NCBI RefSeq assembly: GCF_003073045.1
Contig: NC_037598.1
Location: forward strand, 25,791,822-25,855,821
DNA: 64,000 nt
DNA from: Pomacea canaliculata
Lineage: Eukaryota > Mollusca > Gastropoda > Architaenioglossa > Ampullariidae
Direction: 5' to 3'
In this document: piece by piece, positions 24,504 through 36,700 of the stretch
Numbering within the stretch: the stretch's first letter is position 1
Layout of the letters: every line of letters begins with the position of its first letter
Translations under genes and position numbers: made by a program
The notes under the pieces: model-generated
What the model saw: only the letters and a program-made list of their open reading frames with translations
What the model was told of the DNA's origin: nothing
The model's database searches: none

Positions 24504-24963
24504 TTTTCTCCTGTAAGTGTACAGCGCACACTGTAACACCTTCTCCTGTAAGTGTACAGCCCGCACTGTAACACCTTCTCCTGTAAGTATACAGCCCACA
24601 CTGTAACACCTTCTGTACATGTACCAGCCCACACTGTAACACCTTCTCCTGTAAGTGTACAGCCCACACTGTAACACCTTCTCCTGTAAGTATACAGCCC
24701 ACACTGTAACACCTTCTCCTGTAAGTATACAGCCCACACTGTAACACCTTCTCCTGTAAGTATACAGCCCACACTGTAACACCTCCTGTAAGTGTACAGC
24801 CCACACTGTAACACCTTTTCCTGTAAGTGTACAGCCCACACTGTAACACCTCCTGTAAGTGTACAGCCCACACTGTAACACCTTCTCCTGTAAGTATACA
24901 GCCCACACTGTAACACCTTCTCCTGTAAGTATACAGCCCACACTGTAACAACTTCTCCTGTAA
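24504..24963. repeat. 35-bp minisatellite, about 13 copies
   Basis: The unit is cttctcctgtaagtatacag plus cccacactgtaacac. A few copies have a short deletion (cctcctgtaag...). Each unit contains ctgtaagta, a good splice-donor consensus on the plus strand. Overlapping open frames on the minus strand come from the repeat alone. The array ends next to the LINE tail. Confidence 0.95.
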
Positions 24964-24969
24964 ATACAA

Positions 24970-26890
24970 ATACCAAATCAGGGAAGGAAAACATGTCTAT
25001 TCACACACATTTTCAAGTAGGTATAGGGTATCCAGACTACGATGAGACATAAGGGATACATGATTATTTACAGATACATAGCAATATATGTATACATAAC
25101 TAACAAGCAATATTTTACAATACACCAACATCAAAAACAAACAAATACACATAAATTAACAAACATTTTAAGAATACATACATCTGCCCCGAGAAGCCAC
25201 ACAAATAAAGCAATCATCATAGAATGCACCTTGGAGCCCATGTGTCATAGGATGACAGCACAATATTAATGTATATCAAGACATATGTAGTTTTTGATAA
25301 TCAAGATCGGATAAATGTATCTAATCAGTATTTAGTTTAGTTAACAAGTTGTTCGCAGGATAGCCAGTGTTTAGCAAACTTTTCTTTGGTTAATTCTAAA
25401 CATGCATTAATTTTTTCAATTCAATATCTGTGTTTCAATATTTGGATATAGGGTTCTAACTGGGGGATAACTTTTTTAAATATACAAGAATATATATGTA
25501 TGCTTTTGCCAGCAATAAAATTAAATCAAGTGGAACATCTGTCTCAAAGTTATTATTGCATCCAAATAAAATCAAATGTTCACTAAAAGTTATCTTAGGC
25601 GCATTTGTACATTTGTCTAATATACAATTTTGTAAGTTTTTCAAAAAAAAAATTAACAAATTTACACTTCCAAAAAAATATGCTGAATATTTTCTTTATC
25701 ATCTCTGCAAAGGCTGCAGACATAATCCTCTTCTAGTCCCATGTGGAATAATATTACTCTTGTCGCCAGGATTCTATGTAACACTCTGATTTGAAGCCGT
25801 TTTAATTTAATATCTTTTTAATAGCCATTGCTTTAAATATAACATGCCAATCAACATTTCTATTTATCCTTTTATCCCAGTGAAAGCAACAGTTTAGTAT
25901 ACATGCGTTAGATAATATTTTATCATAATGTGGTCTTGCTCCTTTCTGTATTGTTTGAATTATTCTTAGAGTTTTGTTTGTATCATATGTAGAAGGAGAT
26001 AAATCTGTTTTATTCCTTCTATTTAAGTTTATGTATGTTTTTATGGCCTTTATGCAACCATTAAAAGAGACAAAGTCAATGTTAACATCATATTTATTTT
26101 TAACAGCTTGATATGATAGAAAGTTTCCTCTTTCATCTGTCAAGAGTTTAATTGAGTATACATCTTTCTCCACCCATCTTCTATATAGAATTGGCTTATT
26201 CTCAATTGTTATTCTATCATTACGAAAGATAGATTCTGACAAAATTTCATGTTTATCACACTCTATATTCTCTCCAAAAATTCTGTATGCTTTTAGTATA
26301 TCCATCCAGAAGCTTTTTGCATTAATATACATGTAGTGGCAAACTGCAGGGCCCAGTTTGTCCAAATAACCTATTATTTTATGTGTAGACAGAAGATTTT
26401 TTTCCAGTTGTGGTTACTTTTCTTTATTTTCTGCAGCCATGATAATTTTAACGCATTCATATAAGTTTTAACATCAGGTATGCCCATGCCTCCAGCCTGG
26501 ATATTTTTCTATTAATTATATCATTTTTTTCCATTCCATACAAACCTAAAGATAGATTTCTGTATGTCATTTATAACAAAGTCTGGAGGGTTAGGTAGTA
26601 GTAACCAAAGGTGTACTAGTTTTGATAAAATTAAGGACTTATAAGTATTGCTACTCTCCCTAATGGAGTTAATTAACTGTCTCTTTAATCATATTTTGTA
26701 CAACATTCTTATTTTAGCAAGCTTGCTATCGTAGTTTAATTTTATACAGTCTTTTACGTACGGTCTTTTCTTTTTTTTTTTTTTGATAATTGTTTCCATT
26801 TTTTCAGGCAAATACCTCAATCTCAAAAGATAGTATCGTGGTTGAAAAGACTGAACAAGACCAAACATAAAAGCGTAACACACGAACAAA
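24970..26890 (-). mobile_element. Decayed non-LTR retrotransposon (L1/Tx1-like LINE), 3' half of ORF2
   Basis: This block is strikingly AT-rich against its flanks. Read on the minus strand it matches the end of a LINE ORF2. There is a post-RT segment at about 26640-26520 (KLVHLWLLLPNPPDFVIND, then FRFVWNGK) and an intact 187-codon stretch at 26365-25802. Then comes a zf-RVT-like segment at about 25800-25680 (RVLHRILATR, then DYVCSLCRDDKENIQH, a CxxC...H cluster). The closing helix is at about 25540-25450 (ILLLAKAYIYILVYLKK). Stops and frame changes separate these pieces, so the copy is dead. The reverse-transcriptase core (FADD region) is absent, as expected from 5' truncation. About 24970-25380 is probably the 3' UTR. 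Clade assignment is by eye. Confidence 0.82.
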
Positions 26891-29250
26891 GCGATTGTTG
26901 ATTGGCTGTTTGTCTATAAATAGCCAGTGACGCGAGAGAATCCCCCGGCAATTCCGAAAAGGACGAGAGGTCACTGTCTTGACCCATTTCTTAACTAAGC
27001 AAGCAGCTGAGTCCGCTCATGCACACCGACTTGGATTCTCGCCAACGACGAACTCAGCTGAGTCAAGCTGAAATTTAAGTTCGCTTGTGCACATCAGCCC
27101 AGAGTTTATGGCGAGAGCTAACTCGACCTCTCTTTCAATCTCGTCGACACTCGTTGGTCCACCGGCAAACTACTGAAAGCGGAATAACTAGTATGCTCGT
27201 AGAACTTCGTGATTTGCTGTCAGCTTCCATTTCTTGTCTTATACCTCCTTCCTTGTCTTATACCTCCTTCCTTGTCTTCTACATTCTTCCTTGTCCGTGG
27301 CCGTCCAACTGAAATAATGACATTGAAGATTATTTCCTCCTGTGTGCAGTAGTCACGGGATTACAGAGGACTGGCGGTGAACATACTCCTCCTCCCTCAA
27401 CAGGAACATTCTGTCTCGGGACAGCCATCTAATTAATATCCGTGTGTGATATTGTGTCGTTAGTGTTGGTGTTTATCTCCCCTTGCCTGTAACAGTCGTG
27501 CTGTGGCGCCACTGAACACAGCCCCACACCGCCCGCGGTCCCCGTGTCTTTATCTACCTGCCACAGGTGTGTCGTGACCCCGCGTTCGTAACTCGTGCAG
27601 ACCTCGCAACTGCCGCACCTTCCACTCATCACACGTCAACTTCCCTCAACATATCTTACTCCTGGGTTTGTGGCAGATGACTGAGGAAGTGTACAACCAA
27701 TGAGACTCCCGTTGCCGGGACTGTCGACGACACAAGAGATCGATGATTGGGAAAGGAGAGATTGCGTGACAAAAGCTCAGAGCAAGTCAAGTGAGGCGAT
27801 TGGAGGGGCGCTACGACCCACATTCTCCGCCTCCCGTCCTCGGGCCTGTACCTGGCGGTGACTCATAAAACAAAATCGCGGGGATAGGGAGTCTGGCCCA
27901 ATGTGAACAGCCCCACCCCAGCCACCGTGGATTATACACAAGTCAACAGTGTTGTGGTCTGTCATCAGTTGACGCCGACAACCTCAGCCTCCCTATCGAC
28001 CATTGTTGTTGGCGCAACACCACAACCACACGACAGCCATGTTTACAGGGAGAACGCCCACAGACAGCGAGCAGGCAGGTCAGTAATTCCTGTTGTCTTG
28101 AGTAAGTGTACAAATATGTTTTTGTGTGTGTCTGCTGTCACCTGTCACTTGCCGGACTGACTGACACTAGCCCTATAGTCTGTGTGTGTGTGATGGATGT
28201 TTACACAGCCTGGTGACACAGGGAGGTCGCAGGAATTCGCTGCTTTGGTGGCTTGAATGTCAATAAACAGACTGCGTACAGTGTACACTTGGAGAAAAGC
28301 TTTGGTTGTGGTGTAAGTGTTAATAATTACAGTGTGTCTAGCATTAATTTCAATAATTACACAGCCAGCAATCATGTGCGTGGACACACCCACAAAATAT
28401 CGTCTGATTCGTAGCATGTTGGTGTGTGTTTATGTGTGTTTATGTGTGTTTATGTGTCTGTGTATGTGTACGTTTGCTGGCTGCGTAGTCGCTTATTTCT
28501 TACAGTCCTTATCGGAACCATTAGTCTGTGGGGTTTAAAAAGACATTTACTTGGCTCAGAATATGAGACATTGTAGGTACAGAGCCATAAAATGTCCCCA
28601 GTTGCTCTACTTGTCCGACAGGTCCATGATAGCATTACATCCGCCATGTCCCCACCACTGTACCCGTAATGACATCTCTGCTGCGCCAATAAACAGTTTC
28701 AAAAGTCATTAAACCACGATCAAGCATTTAAACCAAACCTCAAAGACCACCGAGGGTTTACAGCCAGTGGGACGAGTGGTTGCGTGCTTGTCGTCACTCA
28801 GGGACTGGAGCTGCCCTCCACACCACGGTCGCTGCCGCCACAGGTAGACGGCGTGGGTGAGAGACAGATGACTCCACACCTCAATCACATCTCCTCTCGC
28901 CTCTCAGGTGTTTGATGAGCATTTGGCGGACACGTTGCCTGCAAAGTTAGTTGAGGACAATGAGTCGTCAGAAACACAGCCTCGTCAATCTTGTTATTTC
29001 TTGTAAACAGTTCTTTATAAGGTAGATTGTCAGCTGTTATTCTATTCCAGTCTTCATTTTATGTAGACATCCTTGTTTTCTGTATCATTTATCATACTTA
29101 GTACCTTTACTTGTCACTACAGTTGTTTTCAGTTTCTTCCTGGCTAACAACAAACATTTATTGTAATGCGTGAAATTCTGGTCAATCTCCACGATCTCTC
29201 CTACAGTAACTTCACAATCCATCTCTCAATCGGTTTTGTCAGTGGCCTTA
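26891..29250. other. Intergenic region without recognised genes
   Basis: GC content returns to the local level beyond the LINE. A ccttccttgtcttatacct duplication lies at about 27234-27290, and a short TGTGTTTA repeat at 28419-28460. I see no supported exon. Confidence 0.5.
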
Positions 29251-29252
29251 AC

Positions 29253-29824
29253 TTGATGTCAAGTGTTGTGGACTTATTTGATGTTAAGTGCTGTGGACTT
29301 ATTTGATGTTAAGTGTTGTGGACTTATTTGATGTCAAGTGTTGTGGACTTATTTGATGTGAAGTGTTGTGGACTTATTTGATGTCAAGTGTTGTGGACTT
29401 ATTTGATGTCAAGTGTTGTGGACTTATTTGATGTGAAGTGTTGTGGACTTATTTGATGTCAAGTGTTGTGGACTTATTTGATGTTAAGTGCTGTGGACTT
29501 ATTTGATGTTAAGTGTTGTGGACTTATTTGATGTCAAGTGTTGTGGACTTATTTGATGTGAAGTGTTGTGGACTTATTTGATGTCAAGTGTTGTGGACTT
29601 ATTTGATGTGAAGTGTTGTGGACTTATTTGATGTTAAGTGTTGTGGACTTATTTGATGTCAAGTGTTGTGGACTTATTTGATGTGAAGTGTTGTGGACTT
29701 ATTTGATGTCAAGTGTTGTGGACTTATTTGATGTTAAGTGCTGTGGACTTATTTGATGTTAAGTGTTGTGGACTTATTTGATGTTAAGTGTTGTGGACTT
29801 ATTTGATGTTAAGTGTTGTGGACT
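29253..29824. repeat. 25-bp minisatellite, about 23 copies, with variant ordering
   Basis: The unit is gacttatttgatgtcaagtg plus ttgtg. One position varies c/t/g, and some units read gctgtgg for gttgtgg. The variants are not random: a t-unit with ctgtgg, followed by t, c, g, c, recurs, which points to amplification of multi-unit blocks. Confidence 0.95.
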
Positions 29825-30734
29825 ATTGTTATACCTTCTCAGTGCCTGCCAGTCCCAGACTTTGATGACACTGTGCTCCTGTCTCCAGGGCTTTGCATTC
29901 TCAACAGCACCGTCCGCCTCCCCATCAGTTCTTGGTTGATGCAGTTTGCTTGTGTTTGTTGCTTCTTTTTTTTTTTTCTTTTTGGTGTATTTTTTTTATA
30001 GTGTCATCTGTCTGCTGACGCTTATGTTTCTTGTCTGGTTGGTGATCGTGTCGTTTGTACAGTGTGCATCCATTCCTGGAATATAAACTTCACAATGTCT
30101 ACCACGTCCAGCGGGGATTCCTACCACGGCGATGAATGAAGTTGTTCTCGTTGTCTCGCTCCTCGCCCGATTACACTGGCATTGTTTTCCCTCGTTTTTG
30201 ATCATTTTGATGCGATGTCCTCTGTGTTTCATCCTCAGCAGTTCCTTCGATCATTAAACAAATAATACAGACATGTCGGGTGTAGAAATAATTCTACGCT
30301 TGCGCTGGGAGGGGTAGGGGTGCATTGTTTATCTTTCACAAACCAGTATTGATTGATCCTTGTTATCTTTTTGTATTTGAAATTGGTATTTCCCCTCTCT
30401 CTCTCCTCCCATAGTTTCAGTAGCAAGTGTACACTCATTGTTTACTGGCTTTGCTTTCTGTGCAGCAACACACCCGACTGATGTGGAAAGACTGACTATG
30501 ATGTCATCAAATTCTTCTAGAATGAGACATGGGGAGGAGAGAAGGTAACGAGCTTGTGGAGATACAAAACATCGCGGGAAGGAAATAATCTTCTAGAGTT
30601 TTCTCATCTTTCTTTCGCCAGCATCGTGCATGTGCAAGACTCCGCTTCCGTCCTCATCCGACAGTCGTGGTGCAGGGCGCCTTCAGACCCTGACACTAGC
30701 AAGTGCCTTCTGTCTGTCCATGGTCACTGAGGCA

Positions 30735-33700
30735 ATGAGTCATCTGGGGTGTGTGAGTGGCTTGCTGGTACTAGTGGTTGCTGTCCTCAGTGCCCCTGGG
30801 CTGGTGGGGGGCCAGGAGGTGTGTTCATCACGAGGCCTGGAGTGGAAGCCAGCGGCGCGAGTCCGCTTTGGTCTCATCGTCAGCCTGCGCAAGGCGGACC
30901 GCATGGGCTGCGGCATCATCTCCGAGGAGGCCCTCCAGCTGTACATCGCCACACAGTGGGTGCTGGAGAAACTCAACAAAGACAACGGAAGTTACATCCC
31001 CGGGGTGCAGTTTGGTGAGTAAATGAGCGTGTGACGACACGTGAATGATGATTGTTGACAAGTGCACTTTGCCAGTGTTTGTGAAGTTAAAAATAAGTGA
31101 ACGTTGGTCGCAACATTTCTAAGACATTCGTTCTGCCCTCCCCCTACCCCTATCCCCGTCACCTGACCTCTTGACCTATGCCCTGGGAAATCCCCGAGAC
31201 ACAAAGTGCTGACCCTGAGTTTCCCTGTCAACAAAACTGACGTCAGTAACCACCGGAAGCATGGTGACGTCAGCAGGTCGGGCCACGTAGGGGTCACGAG
31301 GGTCAGTTTACAGCTAACTCTCACAACTCATTGGTCTGTAGAAAACGTCCTTGACACCAAACAGGTACACAAGAAAGAACTCCCCTCACCTCACCTCACC
31401 TCACCTCACCTCACTAGTGGCCCCACAGTGAGGTACAGAGATTTGTCTCCCCTTGTCATACAAACTACATTCCTTCTGTGTTGCTCACAGTGTGAGCACA
31501 ACTCAACATTCCTCGATGATATGCCATGCATGCATATACACCATACAACAACCAGCATACAACATATTACATACATACTACAACTTACATACAACATATT
31601 ATAGCATACATAAAACACAACATAAACGTATTACAGCATACAGCATATTACATACATAATACAACTTACATACAACATATTACAGCATACATAAAACACA
31701 ACATAATACACCATAAACGTATTACAGCATACAACATATATTACAAAAATACTACAACACAATGTATTGCAGCATACAATATATATATAATGTTAGAAAC
31801 ATAATACAACATAATGCCACCTATTACAGCATGCACACAGAAAACATTGCAACATACAGTGTACAGACAACATACTGCATAATACACCATGCACACGTAA
31901 TGCAACACACATGTAATGTACCGAGAACATACTATATAGTACAATGTAAATGCATACACATAAATACAAACATTATGCAACATACATAACAACAGGTATA
32001 ATACAACAGACATACAGCAAACACACGTGTGTATTCAACAGCCTTCCTCCAGAAGGATATGGTGTGATATATACAAGGATAATATGGTGTGGTATTTACA
32101 AGGATGACATGGCGTGGTATCTATAAAGGTGATATGGTGTGGTATATACAAGGATGATGTGGTGATATATACAAGGATGATATGGTGTGGTATCTATAAA
32201 GGTGATATGGTGTGGTACTTACAAGGGTGGTGTGGTATGGTATTAACAAGTTTATACATGTAAGTAAAAAGCCACAGATAAAGACCTAACTGTTTGGAGC
32301 ATGTTTGGAGCACCATTGTAGTGTGGTGTGATAATTTCACTACAGTGTGACTACAAGCTGATGTGTGATCACCTCTAGGCAGACTCAAAGCAGAAGCTGA
32401 TGATATAAATACAGTGGTACCTCGACATACGAGTTTAATTCGTTCCGTAACCTTGCTCGTATGTCAAATTGCTCGTATCTCAAAACAATTTTCCCCATTG
32501 AAATTCATTGAAATGCCATTAATCCGTTCCAGCTCCCAAAACACCACCTCAGTTGTTTTTGTTAAGTGTTTTTGAATAAGAAAAAGTGTATTTACAAGAA
32601 GAAACATTTATTTATGAATAACGAATACATATTCTATAAAAACATATTAAATTCTTCGTTTGTGGAAGTGTGTGGGATCTGCTTCAGCAAATCACCGTAA
32701 ATCGCTCGTGCCTTCTCACACATGATGCTTTGTGTTAAGGTTCCTCCTTGAAGCTGCTTCTCTGTCACCCACACAGTCAATAGTTTCTCCATCTTTTCAT
32801 GGAGAGAAGTCCGGAGCTTAGAAATTATTGTAACGCCCTTAGCTGGCGTTGTACCCTTTATCAACTCCTGTTTAAGCTCAGAACATATCATTGATGTGCT
32901 ACACCCGTACATCCTCGCCAAGTCAATTACTCGCACACCTTGCTCGTGTTTTTCTACGATTTCGCGATTTAATTCAATAGACATCATCTTAATTCTTCTT
33001 CGGACTCATGGTTACAAAAATAAATGTGATAATGTTTTGTAAATGTACAAAAAGCAAAAAACGCGAACCCAACTTATCAAAAATGCTTCGAAAACGAGGG
33101 AAACAAGCACACAACACAGACTGAGGTCTAGTCTGAGGTGGGAGAAACTGTTAGACGCTGCACACGACCCCAACATCCGCCCCGCATGTTGGGGTCGTGT
33201 GCAGCGGTGTAGTGTGCGATTCCTCGTATCTCAAATCTTGCTCTTATCTCGAAGCAAAATATCGCTCGCTCGGCGGCTCGTATCTCAAAACACTCGTATG
33301 TCAGGGCACTCGTATGTCGAGGTACCACTGTAATACAAAACACATTTCACAGAGAAGAATGTGCGATTATCCAAAGTATTTTAATGAGAAAAATATTAGT
33401 TGTAATAATAAAACGCATTGTTGCAATACTCCTAAGTCTGACCATGCCTTAGCAGCAACAGAAGAAAATTAATGTTAATGGCAATAGTTGTTGAGGCTGT
33501 TATCATGTTATGTTACATTCTGCTGTGGTAATGGCGATATGGAGGTGTCATGCTACATTCTGTCTGTATAATTCGTGGTAATGGCAATATGGAGGTGTCG
33601 TGCTACATTCTGTCTGTATAATTTGTGGTAATGGCAATATGGAGGTGTCGTGCTACATTCTGTCTGTATAATTCGTGGTAATGGCGATATGGAGGTGTCA

Positions 33701-36700
33701 TGCTACATTCTGTCTGTATAATTTGTGGTAATGGCAATATGGAGGTGTCGTGCTACATTCTGTCTGTATAATTTGTGGTAATGGCAATATGGAGGTGTCG
33801 TGCTACATTCTGTCTGTATAATTTGTGGTAATGGCAATATGGAGGTGTCGTGCTACATTCTGTCTGTATAATTCGTGGTAATGGCGATATGGAGGTGTCA
33901 TGCTACATTCTGTCTGTATAATTTGTGGTAATGGCAATATGGAGGTGTCGTGCTACATTCTGTCTGTATAAATCGGGGTAATGGCGATATTGAGTTGTTA
34001 TCATGTTATATTACATTCTGTCTGTACAATATTCGGGGGCCCAATGTATGAAGCGTGACAAGGGTGCAGGTCCGGAACTGTCAAACACCATGGTGTATCG
34101 CTGATGGCAGATCGCAGGGTCTGAAATGTTTTCTCTCTTCTCCACCTTGAGTAACAGGGAAAGTGCTGCCCACCCGTTTCTGTGTCTGACGGGCTGTAGC
34201 CAGTGAGGCGGCACGTTTTGCCAGAACCCGGATGTTTCTCTTTGTCCTGCTGTAGGTCACAAGCGTCTCTCGACATTATGTTCACGGACTTGGCAGGTTA
34301 TGACATTTTCCACATAGCAATCCGAGAACGAAAGGTCTAAAGTCAATGTAGTGTCATGTCACGATCATAGCAAAACAAGTTTACGCCACATGCTGGGGGC
34401 TGACAGTGTGACAGGGAGACTGAAACAGGACACAGCCTTCATACAGGTCCCACAGTGACCCTACATGTATTACAGGAGGGCCCCACAATCAAGACACGAA
34501 GATGAGACCATGGAGACACAGAGAGGGGAGATCACACTGCGGGTGTACATTCTGAAACACCGCCAGGGCGTCTTGTTACAGGGCCACTGGGCCACATCCT
34601 CCCTCTCATCCGCTTTTCTTATTTTAGCAGCTACCCAAGGCACTCCCCCACACCCACCCCACTACTACGCAACTGTAATGTCAGTGCCCGCCGTCACCTG
34701 TGGTGTCTTGTGTCATGTGTCACATGCGCTGAGTCTTGTGTTGACGTGCAGCGGTGCGTGAAGGCGAGAGTTGCTGGCTTTCTTACAGTCAGCCAAGCGT
34801 GGTATCCTTGGCAACCCCTTTACAATTTCCCTTTCACCTGCCCTTCCTTGCACCTGTGAAAACTTTGCATCTCATTTACAGACTAATACGTTATTTATTA
34901 CCTGTCCTCAGTGACCTGAGCAGGTCCTGGGTAGACCTTCACCTATAACCTTTTACGTGACGTATACACCTGGGTGGGATAGGTGAGATATATCTGTCAC
35001 AACTCGTTTGTGATGTGTACATCTGACATCAGCCGTCGCCTCCATGGTGTGTAGCAGTCCTATCAGCCCTCTAGACAGTGTTCCTACCACCACCTCGACC
35101 ACACAGCAGCTTGTAGCCGCGAGTGTCGGTGTCGGTGTACATGAGGCATCATGTCTCTGGGTGGATGGCAGAGGAGTAGTCGTCAGGAAAACTGCTTACA
35201 TTCTAGGAGTGTTTTCAAAGCTGTTCGCTGGCTGTGCACGTGACCTCAGGGCGCGAGTGTAACACGTGGAACAGCTGACAACTTCATTCACAATGGATGC
35301 CGTCCACCCGAGGTGTCGCCAGCGTCCTGCCTCGCGCAGTCAATCAATAGGTGTTCACGTGCAGTGGCGCCCCCCTTGTTGCACACCAAGTGCACTCACC
35401 GCAGCTCCACCTGGTGTCGCCATGAACTGTGTGTACGTGCAAACAAGGGGCAATAACTTGTGAAACACGTACTGCGTGTGTTCAGCAACCACGAACGGTA
35501 ACTCGCTAATGGCGACCTCGGACATTCTCTCCCCTGACTCAGTCTTCACATGTAGGGCGACCTCTGGAGTCGCGTTACTACCGGTCATGATCCACAATCG
35601 TTTGTCTTCAAATAGAATCCAATCCTTGGGGGGGGGGTGTTTGTTGTTTTCTTGTGTTTTTTTTATTTTCGTTTTTGTTTTGTTTTTTATATCAGAGTGG
35701 TAACAGTACACGCTAGCCAGAAACTGTAGATAATATTTAATAATTCTCAGAGAGCAGCAGATGAAGACAAACAACAAACAGTCTGCTGTCCTCCTGCTGT
35801 AAACAGTGAGGTTGATGTAGGTGTATTGATGACACAGACCACGTGACCAAGTGTGTGCTGGCCCTGACTGTCAGCTGATGTGTTGTACTTCGCCGACTGT
35901 GGCTGCAGCTTGTCTGACGAGTGTGGGAACGAGTCCGGCGATGACAGATGGTTGATGCTTGATTATCTGAGTTTAGTGTAAACAGCCTCCAGGCTACAGG
36001 CGGCTGATTGCGCTGTGAGATGTGGATCCGGGTAACATTACGGGTGTTAGTGGTCTTTCCTTTTCTACTGTTTGTGATGTGGAGGGTGGGTGCTCTTCCT
36101 GTCAAACCCGAGACTCAGTTCACAGCATGAGTCGTGTTCATCTCACACAGGTCACAGTGCTTCACTTGTCTGATGCCATTCACAGCGATATGACTGTGGC
36201 TTATGTCCCACTCCACTCACATTAATAATGTCAGAAACGTGAACCTGACCTTTGACCTCTGCAGTCTCTTTCTCGGGTACAGTGCAGCTGGCTGTAGATC
36301 TGTGAAACAATAATACTCAGTTTGACAGTAATACTTGTACACAACTGTAGCTCTGTGTAGTTGTTATTTCGATGCTAGTATTCATACGATTGTAGTTCTG
36401 TTGGCGTGTATCTGCCGTGTATACTTGTATAGATCATGTTTTCTTTGTCTGAGCGGTTGTAACTGTGTTTGCTATGAGGTATGTATGTATGTGCTTTTGT
36501 TTATTGAATTATTATTATTATTTGCAAGTGAGTTTGTGTTCTAAGTGTAAGTCGTAAAGGGTTGCAGTTTGAAACATACTCTAGTCTGTAGATATGACAG
36601 TATCTACCACAGTTGTTGGCTGCTTGCGGGATTTCTTTGACCTTTTGACCTGTTAGTGACCAGAACGTGTGATGTTATTTGACCTGTTGGTTGTCTGCAG

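Larger units (their letters stand above)
32412..33330 (-). mobile_element. Non-autonomous pogo/Tigger-family DNA transposon (919 bp)
   Basis: Perfect 23-bp terminal inverted repeats begin CAGTGGTACCTCGACATACG. The element is flanked by TA on both sides (32410-32411 and 33331-33332), the target duplication of Tc1/mariner/pogo elements. Degenerate sub-terminal copies of ctcgtatctcaaa occur inside both ends. It carries only the N-terminal part of a transposase (next entry) and no DDE catalytic region, so it would need a transposase in trans. It sits in receptor intron 1, on the opposite strand judged by its ORF. Confidence 0.95.

Noticed and set aside
24462..24994. Repetitive 158-164 codon open frames, minus strand
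   Set aside because: A 35-bp minisatellite with no stops; three overlapping frames look equally coding, so none is.
33505..34030. Possible CRISPR-like array (also the 35-bp array at 24504)
   Set aside because: Units are contiguous with no unique spacers, and the DNA is clearly from an animal.
34001..34285. Short minus-strand open frames as a gene fragment
   Set aside because: Two overlapping frames, neither with recognisable motifs; they lie inside receptor intron 1 next to a repeat.
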